NCBI RefSeq assembly: GCF_039655865.1
Contig: NZ_JBBYXL010000002.1
Location: forward strand, 533,497 to 597,496
Direction of reading: 5' to 3'
From: Prosthecobacter sp. SYSU 5D2
Lineage (GTDB): Bacteria > Verrucomicrobiota > Verrucomicrobiia > Verrucomicrobiales > Verrucomicrobiaceae
Length of the DNA stretch: 64,000 nucleotides
Shown: positions 59,439 through 64,000 of the stretch, in pieces
Layout of the letters: every line of letters starts with the position of its first letter
Numbering within the stretch: position 1 is the stretch's first letter
Notes under the pieces: generated by a model
Database searches by the model: none
What the model was told of the DNA's origin: nothing
Seen by the model: only the letters and a program-made list of their open reading frames with translations
Translations under genes and position numbers: made by a program

Positions 59439-59471
59439 CAGCAGACTTAAAATCTGCTGTGTCCGGGCGGA
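59439..59471 (+). other. tRNA-Leu(TAA) anticodon-arm-like hairpin
   Basis: Seven-bp stem cagcaga / tctgctg with loop cttaaaa (59439-59459). The loop is exactly that of tRNA-Leu with anticodon TAA. A second small stem, tccg-gg-cgga (59462-59471), lies where a leucine tRNA has its variable arm. Acceptor and T arms are missing, so it is not a working tRNA. It may be a tRNA relic or a plain hairpin between rsmC-like and thiG. Confidence 0.35.
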
Positions 59472-59482
59472 GCAGCTCCTGG

Positions 59483-60265
59483 CTAGGAGTATAAAAAGGT
59501 GGTCAGCGGGCTGGTTGGGTTGGCTTCCTCGTTCTGCTCGGCGAGACCGATCTCGTAGGCGGCGCGACCGGCTTCGACAGCCAGTTTGAAGGCGGTGCCC
59601 ATACGGGCGGGATCGCTGGCGATGGCGATGGCCGTGTTCACCAGGACGGCGTCGGCGCCGATCTCGAAGGCCTCTGCTGCATGGGATGGCGCGCCAATGC
59701 CGGCATCCACCACCACGGGAACGGTGGCTTGGGAGATGATGATCTCGATCTGCCGGCGGGTGGTGATGCCCTGATGGGAGCCGATGGGGGAGCCCAGGGG
59801 CATGACGGTGGCGGTGCCGACGTCCTGAAGCCGACGGGCCAGCACCGGGTCGGCATTGATGTAGGGCAGCACGGTGAAACCTTCTTTGACCAGGATCTCT
59901 GCGGCTTTCAGCGTCTCAATGGGGTCCGGGAGCAGGTAGCGGGGGTCCGGGTGGATCTCCAGCTTCACCCAGTTGGGCAGACCGGCGGCCACGGCCAGAC
60001 GGGCCAGGCGGACGGCCTCTTCGGCATTCATAGCTCCGCTGGTGTTCGGCAGGAGGAGCACTTCTTTGGGGATGAAGTCCAGGATGTTGGCAAAGGGGTC
60101 GCCTTTGCCGGTGAGGTCGGCACGGCGCAGGGCCACGGTGACGATCTCCGTGCCGGAGGCGATGATGGCCTGGCGCATGAGATCCCCGGAGGCAAACTTT
60201 CCCGTGCCCAGCATGAGGCGGGACTGAAAGGTGCGGTCGGCGATGGTGAGAGGCTGGTTGGGCAT
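59483..60265 (-). CDS. thiG: Thiazole synthase ThiG
   Basis: 260 residues from the ATG at 60265, where ThiG homology begins ([20 protein letters not shown]); the longer frame overlaps the toxin gene and is rejected. [10 protein letters not shown] and [18 protein letters not shown] are conserved, [16 protein letters not shown] carries the Schiff-base lysine, and [11 protein letters not shown] and [15 protein letters not shown] form the phosphate-binding loops. The enzyme builds the thiazole phosphate of thiamine from deoxyxylulose phosphate, ThiS-thiocarboxylate and dehydroglycine. No thiS, thiF or other thiamine gene is adjacent. It starts only 10 bases after the ParE-type toxin gene, so it can be co-transcribed with the toxin-antitoxin pair. 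Confidence 0.95.
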   Translation of the reverse strand: MPNQPLTIADRTFQSRLMLGTGKFASGDLMRQAIIASGTEIVTVALRRADLTGKGDPFANILDFIPKEVLLLPNTSGAMNAEEAVRLARLAVAAGLPNWVKLEIHPDPRYLLPDPIETLKAAEILVKEGFTVLPYINADPVLARRLQDVGTATVMPLGSPIGSHQGITTRRQIEIIISQATVPVVVDAGIGAPSHAAEAFEIGADAVLVNTAIAIASDPARMGTAFKLAVEAGRAAYEIGLAEQNEEANPTSPLTTFLYS

Positions 60266-60275
60266 GGGGATAGGA

Positions 60276-60578
60276 TTAAACTTGGCGGAGCCGGAGGCGA
60301 AGGGTTTTGGGAGAACGCCGTTGGTCAAGAACGGCGCGGACGTGCAGCCCATCCGGCTCCAGGGTATAATAGATGGCGTAATACGGAAACCGCCCTTGGA
60401 CAACTGCGCGATGAAATCCCTGAACGGAAGGGTGAATACCCGCCAAGTCGGGAAGGGAGAAGATTTGCTGCTCAAGAAACAGGATTACTTCATCCCCTAG
60501 ACCAAGCTCCTGTTCGTCATAAAATTCAGCCGCAGCGAGGAGGTCCTCCTGCGCACTCTTGCGGATGAAAAGCTTCAT
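60276..60578 (-). CDS. ParE/RelE-family toxin
   Basis: 100 residues from the ATG at 60578, which shares its A with the antitoxin stop (TGATG); a GTG at 60581 is an alternative. The pattern [17 protein letters not shown], then [13 protein letters not shown], then [17 protein letters not shown] with LDQRR near the end is typical of the ParE/RelE fold. ParE-group toxins act on gyrase, RelE-group toxins on ribosome-bound mRNA; the sequence does not decide which. It is translationally coupled to the upstream antitoxin gene. Confidence 0.88.
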   Translation of the reverse strand: MKLFIRKSAQEDLLAAAEFYDEQELGLGDEVILFLEQQIFSLPDLAGIHPSVQGFHRAVVQGRFPYYAIYYTLEPDGLHVRAVLDQRRSPKTLRLRLRQV

Positions 60579-60823
60579 CACGATTTGCGCCGGTCGCGGA
60601 TTTGCCGAAAGGCTTCTTCCGCTGGAATGGCTGGATCCAGGCCTTTGGCTCCAAGGGCCGCTCTCTCTTCGAGAACTTCCAGATGCCAGTCTGGAACCTC
60701 GTCGGAAGAGAGCTCGGCTTCGATACGGTCTGCCAGCACCGCCTTTTCATCCCGCGACATTTTCGCCACGACTGCGAGCGCAGACTCCAGCAGTGGCGAG
60801 GATGAAATGGATGCGGTACTCAT
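60578..60823 (-). CDS. Addiction-module antitoxin (TIGR02574-like)
   Basis: 81 residues, helical and acidic. LLESALAVVAKMSRDEKAVL and IEAELSSDE are followed by WHLEVLEERAALGAKG and IPAEEAFRQIRDRRKS. This is the layout of the putative addiction-module component family found upstream of ParE-like toxins. The family lacks an obvious DNA-binding domain, so autoregulation may work differently from RHH or HTH antitoxins. It is the first gene of the antitoxin-toxin-thiG series. Confidence 0.85.
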   Translation of the reverse strand: MSTASISSSPLLESALAVVAKMSRDEKAVLADRIEAELSSDEVPDWHLEVLEERAALGAKGLDPAIPAEEAFRQIRDRRKS

Positions 60824-60853
60824 GGAAACAGAGTAGAACCGGCGGACGAAAAA

Positions 60854-61666
60854 TCAAGCCAGCAGCAGGCGCTCGAAGAGCTCCTCGCCGTTGAGCTGGA
60901 TGCCGATGTAGAAATCGCCAAACTCGCCGTATTGGGTGGTCACTTCGTCCCAGCGCATTTCATAGACGATGGTTTTGATCTGGAAGATGTCGTGGGCGAA
61001 GAGGGTGACACCCCATTCATGGCTGTCCAGGCCGGTGGAGCCGGTGATGAGCTGGCGGACCTTGCCGGAGAATTTGCGGCCAGTTTTGGCGTGGCCGCCC
61101 ATCAGCTCGCGGCGTTTTTCGAACTCCAAAGCATACCAGTTGGCACCCACGTTGCGGCGCTTGCTCATGGGGTAAAAGCACATCACCTGCCAGTCGGGCA
61201 TGTTGGGATACAGGCGGTCATTGAAGTACTTGTCCATGTGGCCCTTCCACTCCGCCAGGCGGGCGGTGTGGGCTTCGGAGCCGACTTCCAGGCCTTCGGT
61301 TTGGGCGATGCGGGCGGAGGCAGCCTCTTCCTTCTCGCTGTATTCGGTCCATTCGGTCATGGAAAGGTAGCTGTAGGTGGGGGTGAGCACCTCCGGGCCG
61401 AAGGCTTGGCCGAGCTGTTTTTCAAAGCGGTTGGCGTCCTGGAGGTCAGGCGTCAGCAGCATGAAGCCGAGGTCCGCCTTGGGGCTGACCATGCTGAAGC
61501 TCAGCAGCTGCGTCTTCGGATGCGCGCGGATGGCGTCCACCGTGGCGGCGAAGTGGGCATGGCGCTCCGCTTTTTCTTCAGGCGTCAGTGCGGCCCAGTA
61601 GCCGTGGTCCACATGGTAAAAAAGGTGCTGTACGATCCAGCCTTCCTGGGGGATGATGGGGGACAT
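60854..61666 (-). CDS. hemQ: Coproheme decarboxylase HemQ (chlorite dismutase family)
   Basis: 270 residues from the ATG at 61666; a longer frame to 61756 has no homology. CFYPMSKRRN...NWY contains the catalytic tyrosine of HemQ. The MGGHAKTGRKFSGKVRQLI segment carries the heme-binding histidine, followed by GSTGLDSHEWGVTLFAHD and YEMRWDEVTTQYGEFG. HemQ performs the last step of the coproporphyrin-dependent heme pathway, turning coproheme into heme b. This indicates that the organism uses that route rather than the protoporphyrin route (inference). It is divergent from the ferredoxin gene. Confidence 0.93.
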   Translation of the reverse strand: MSPIIPQEGWIVQHLFYHVDHGYWAALTPEEKAERHAHFAATVDAIRAHPKTQLLSFSMVSPKADLGFMLLTPDLQDANRFEKQLGQAFGPEVLTPTYSYLSMTEWTEYSEKEEAASARIAQTEGLEVGSEAHTARLAEWKGHMDKYFNDRLYPNMPDWQVMCFYPMSKRRNVGANWYALEFEKRRELMGGHAKTGRKFSGKVRQLITGSTGLDSHEWGVTLFAHDIFQIKTIVYEMRWDEVTTQYGEFGDFYIGIQLNGEELFERLLLA

Positions 61667-61809
61667 GAGAGATAAAAGAGGGTTGGTTTTGAGCGGGTTG
61701 GCCGGTGCTGTCAGAAAAAAGTTTCCTGAAAAACCGGATTGTTCACCTCTCTTCATACGCTGGAATGGCTCTTGCTCAATGGTCAGGCGCAGGGAAACGC
61801 AAAAAGTGA

Positions 61810-61838
61810 TTGAATCCCGTGAGGGGGGAATTATTTAT
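61810..61838 (+). promoter_or_regulatory. Candidate promoter of the ferredoxin gene
   Basis: TTGAAT, 17 bases, ATTTAT, followed by a leader of about 30 bases with ribosome site aggag at 61862-61866. The -35 is fair, the -10 weak. Confidence 0.3.
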
Positions 61839-61875
61839 CCGGCCCGCAAAAATTCAAGATCAGGAGACTCTCAAC

Positions 61876-62109
61876 ATGGCTGACGCAGAAAACAAATATC
61901 CTCAGAACACCCCTGGTGCCTACTACGTGGACGACCAGTGCATTGACTGCGACCTGTGCCGCGAGACCGCGCCAGCCAACTTCAAGCGCGACGACGACGG
62001 CGGTCATTCCTACGTCTTCAAACAGCCCGAATCCGACGAGGAGCGTGAGCTGTCCGAGGAGGCCCTCGCCGGCTGCCCCGTGGAAGCCATCGGCCGAGAC
62101 GGCGAATAA
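61876..62109 (+). CDS. Single-cluster 4Fe-4S ferredoxin
   Basis: 77 residues, strongly acidic. CIDCDLC (Cys24, Cys27, Cys30) plus the cysteine of GCPVEAI near the C-terminus form one 4Fe-4S site; the position of a fourth local cysteine is Ala, so there is no second cluster. The start is supported by AGGAG ten bases upstream. It acts as a small cytoplasmic electron carrier; the partner cannot be named from context. It is divergent from hemQ and followed by a strong terminator. Confidence 0.93.
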   Translation: MADAENKYPQNTPGAYYVDDQCIDCDLCRETAPANFKRDDDGGHSYVFKQPESDEERELSEEALAGCPVEAIGRDGE

Positions 62110-62137
62110 GACTGGCATTTGCCACAGCACCTTTTGG

Positions 62138-62172
62138 AAAAGCACAGCCTCATTCAGGGCTGTGCTTTTTTT
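62138..62172 (+). terminator. Rho-independent terminator after ferredoxin gene
   Basis: 12-bp perfect stem aaaagcacagcc / ggctgtgctttt (62138-62149 with 62158-62169), then further T to 62172. The convergent glycosyltransferase gene ends six bases beyond, so the hairpin may serve both strands. Confidence 0.92.
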
Positions 62173-62177
62173 ACGGG

Positions 62178-63428
62178 CTACAGCAGCTTTCGTGTCTCCA
62201 GCCATCTCATCAGTTCGGATACGCACGGACGTTTCTGAATCAGTGCCTTGCAGCGCCGTGCCGCCTCCAGGAAATCCGGCTCTGTCAGCAGACGGTGGAG
62301 CGCAGACCTAACCCGCCTGGGGGTAAAGGTCAGCGGTATAAGCCCCAATCCCGCCCCCGTCTGCTCCAGGCGGTAGGCATTGTCCGGCTGGTCGTGGGCC
62401 ATGGCCATGATGAGCTGCGGCACCCCGGCGGCAAAACCCTGGGACAAGGTGCCGATGCCGCCGTGATGCACAAAAGCGGCCGCGTGGGGGATGAGCGTGG
62501 AGAATGGGGCATACTCCACGGCCAGGACGCTGGCGGGCAGGTTGGGCGGGAGCTGGCCCAGGTCGCGGGTCGCAAAGATGGCCCGGCGGTCCAGAGAGGT
62601 GATGGCGGCCAGGGCCACTTCAAAAAACCGGCGCGCCTGGATGTTGGCGCTGCCGGGCGTGAAGACGATGGGCTTGTCCCCGGCGTCCAGGAATTGCAGC
62701 ACCTCATCACTCAGCGGGCGCTCCCGGGCGATGTCTTCCAGGGGAAAATCCCATTGCAGGGTGTTGGCGGGCCAGTCCGGCTGCGGTTGGGCAAACCAGG
62801 ATGGGAACAGGACCAGCACCCCATCGGGAGAATTCCCCCAGTCCCACCAAACGCTTTTTGGAGGCGGCACCCCATGGGCTGCACAGGCAGCGTGGATGGC
62901 CCGCCCACCGAACCGGTCGGCCGGGTTGGGCATGCGCACCAGTTTTTTCCTCAGCCACAGCGGCAGCTTGCGCAGATGCTGCATGCCGGGCAGCAGGATG
63001 GGGATTTCATAGGCGCTGATCATCACCGCCGGCTGCACATGCACCGTCACCAGGGGGATGCCGTATTTTTCCCGCGCGAGCCGCGCACCAAAGACCGTAC
63101 AGGCAGCCATCAGGAGGTCCGGTCGCCGGCCTTTTTCCACCAGGGATTCAATCACCGCATGAATGGGCCCGGTGCTCTCAGCAGCCAGTTCAAAGACCAT
63201 TTTGGTTCCTTGGTACAGCTTCCACACCCGCGGGTCCGCAATGAACCGGTCGAAATCTGCCTGGGTACCCACAGGGATCACCTCCAGCCCGGCCTTGCGG
63301 ACAATTTCCTCAAATACACAGGCCACAATCAGGGTGACTTGATGCCCTTGCGCCTTCAGTTGCCGGCCTAACCAAAGGAAAGGAAAGACATCTCCAGCGC
63401 TGCCGAAGGGAAGGAGGACCACATGCAT
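62178..63428 (-). CDS. GT1-family (UGT/MGT-like) glycosyltransferase
   Basis: 416 residues with the GT-B fold. The N-terminal glycine-rich loop LLPFGSAGDVFPFLWLG binds the acceptor side. In the C-terminal domain FVHHGGIGTLSQGFAAGVP (319-337) and MAHDQPDNA (343-351) form the nucleotide-sugar site typical of sterol/antibiotic and UDP-glucuronosyl-type transferases. It probably adds a sugar to a lipid or secondary metabolite; donor and acceptor are unknown. It is monocistronic on the minus strand. Confidence 0.88.
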   Translation of the reverse strand: MHVVLLPFGSAGDVFPFLWLGRQLKAQGHQVTLIVACVFEEIVRKAGLEVIPVGTQADFDRFIADPRVWKLYQGTKMVFELAAESTGPIHAVIESLVEKGRRPDLLMAACTVFGARLAREKYGIPLVTVHVQPAVMISAYEIPILLPGMQHLRKLPLWLRKKLVRMPNPADRFGGRAIHAACAAHGVPPPKSVWWDWGNSPDGVLVLFPSWFAQPQPDWPANTLQWDFPLEDIARERPLSDEVLQFLDAGDKPIVFTPGSANIQARRFFEVALAAITSLDRRAIFATRDLGQLPPNLPASVLAVEYAPFSTLIPHAAAFVHHGGIGTLSQGFAAGVPQLIMAMAHDQPDNAYRLEQTGAGLGLIPLTFTPRRVRSALHRLLTEPDFLEAARRCKALIQKRPCVSELMRWLETRKLL

Positions 63429-63594
63429 GATATGGGCAACGGATCATCAGTTCGCGTCCTCAGCAAGGGCGGAACCCGCATGGGCGAACAATAGTTCCAG
63501 GCTTTCAGCCCACATTCCGCAATTCAGCACGAGGCCAGGATTTGCAGCCGAGGACCGTGATCAATGGCGGAGTACAGTCTTGATCAAAGCCGCC

Positions 63595-64000
63595 TCAATG
63601 CCCGGCGTGAGCCTGCATCCACTGCCGCAGGTCTTCTTCAGAGGACATGTCCAGCAAGTCCTCCGTCAGCTGCTCCAACTGGCCATAGTTCAGCGATTCA
63701 ATCTCGGAAACGGCCTCCTCTGATAGCGCGCCCCACTTCCTCCGGACCTGGCGAACACAAGTCTTCAGCACACCCTGCCCATAGCCTTTTTCGAGACCCT
63801 CTTCACGGCCTTCTTCTCGGCCTTCTTCTCGGCCTTCTTCTCGGCCTTCTTCTCGGCCTTCTTCTCGGCCTTCTTCTCGGCCTTGGGCGATCAGTTTTTG
63901 GGCGATGGACATGGTCTGATTCCGCAACGTGCGGTTGTCTTCCATTCTACGGGCGATCTGCTCCAGGTCAAGGCTGCTGTCCACGTTGAAGGCGTACACC
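63595..64000 (-). CDS. Rpn-family (recombination-promoting nuclease) protein, C-terminal part
   Basis: The frame is open to the window edge on the 5' side, so only the last ~134 residues are seen and the PD-(D/E)XK nuclease domain lies outside. Visible parts are a helical stretch (NRTLRNQTMSIAQKLIAQ), seven REEG repeats plus LEKG, then a C-terminal helical domain ending in EEDLRQWMQAHAGH. The (R/K)EEGREEG tail is usual in Rpn/PD-(D/E)XK transposase-like proteins. The nuclease assignment rests on this tail only. Confidence 0.7.
   Translation of the reverse strand, partial: VYAFNVDSSLDLEQIARRMEDNRTLRNQTMSIAQKLIAQGREEGREEGREEGREEGREEGREEGREEGLEKGYGQGVLKTCVRQVRRKWGALSEEAVSEIESLNYGQLEQLTEDLLDMSSEEDLRQWMQAHAGH
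63811..63882 (-). repeat. Six perfect 12-bp tandem repeats inside the Rpn-type gene
   Basis: The unit ttcttctcggcc (+ strand) occurs six times without a mismatch, with a degenerate copy at 63799-63810. It encodes REEG units. Because the unit is four codons long, copy-number change would lengthen or shorten the coil without a frameshift. Confidence 0.95.

Noticed and set aside
59415..59490. Functional tRNA-Leu gene
   Set aside because: Only the anticodon and variable-arm-like hairpins are present; there is no acceptor stem or GGTTCGA T-loop.
63799..63890. CRISPR-like array
   Set aside because: The repeats are 12 bp, directly adjacent without spacers, and lie in frame in a coding sequence.

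Overview
The window is a single high-GC bacterial chromosome segment with no phage, IS element or CRISPR array. Gene content points to Verrucomicrobiota, most likely a Verrucomicrobiales / Prosthecobacter-like organism (inference). The indicators are a DUF1549/DUF1553 + DUF1501 pair, giant autotransporter-type beta-strand-repeat proteins ending in PEP-CTERM sorting tails, a secreted sulfatase, a ceramidase-like hydrolase, a secreted Gfo/Idh/MocA protein, HemQ, and frequent absence of clear Shine-Dalgarno sites. Planctomycetes share several of these families, so the assignment is not absolute.

Layout: 1-3317 holds the 3' part of a DUF1549/DUF1553 gene and its DUF1501 partner, closed by a strong terminator. 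A ceramidase-family hydrolase (3471-4922) is divergent from the next block. Half of the window (5243-37194) is two adjacent, uninterrupted 15.5-kb genes for secreted repeat proteins of 5185 and 5159 residues. They are tandem paralogues: the first ~1600 residues and the last ~220 residues are collinear, and both end in a PEP-CTERM tail with no beta-barrel. Internally they are mosaics of duplicated blocks. A ~0.9-kb AT-richer gap without a convincing gene separates them.

The right half is mostly housekeeping. 37282-38705: DJ-1/PfpI protein and M48 metalloprotease. 38887-43300: secreted oxidoreductase-like protein, HtrA protease, a ClpS-like adaptor with an altered N-degron pocket, and an EF-hand/esterase fusion. 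43326-52516 (minus strand): OlsF-like acyltransferase, SurE, YraN, DhaK, UvrA and a TPR membrane protein. 52611-55137: pyrF divergent from purE-purK (nucleotide synthesis). 55364-58018: an alcohol-dehydrogenase relic, a sulfatase and an unknown secreted partner. 58177-60823: tRNA-Tyr, an RsmC-like methyltransferase, thiG and a ParE-type toxin-antitoxin pair. 60854-64000: hemQ, a ferredoxin, a glycosyltransferase and the 3' part of an Rpn-family gene with a 12-bp coding repeat.

The most distinctive content is the twin giant surface proteins and their modular duplications. Next come a CAGT-type palindromic repeat element translated in frame inside the linker of UvrA (with a half-element between purE and purK), and the ClpS-like protein that keeps the Asn-Asp-Asp signature but replaces three other substrate-pocket residues.
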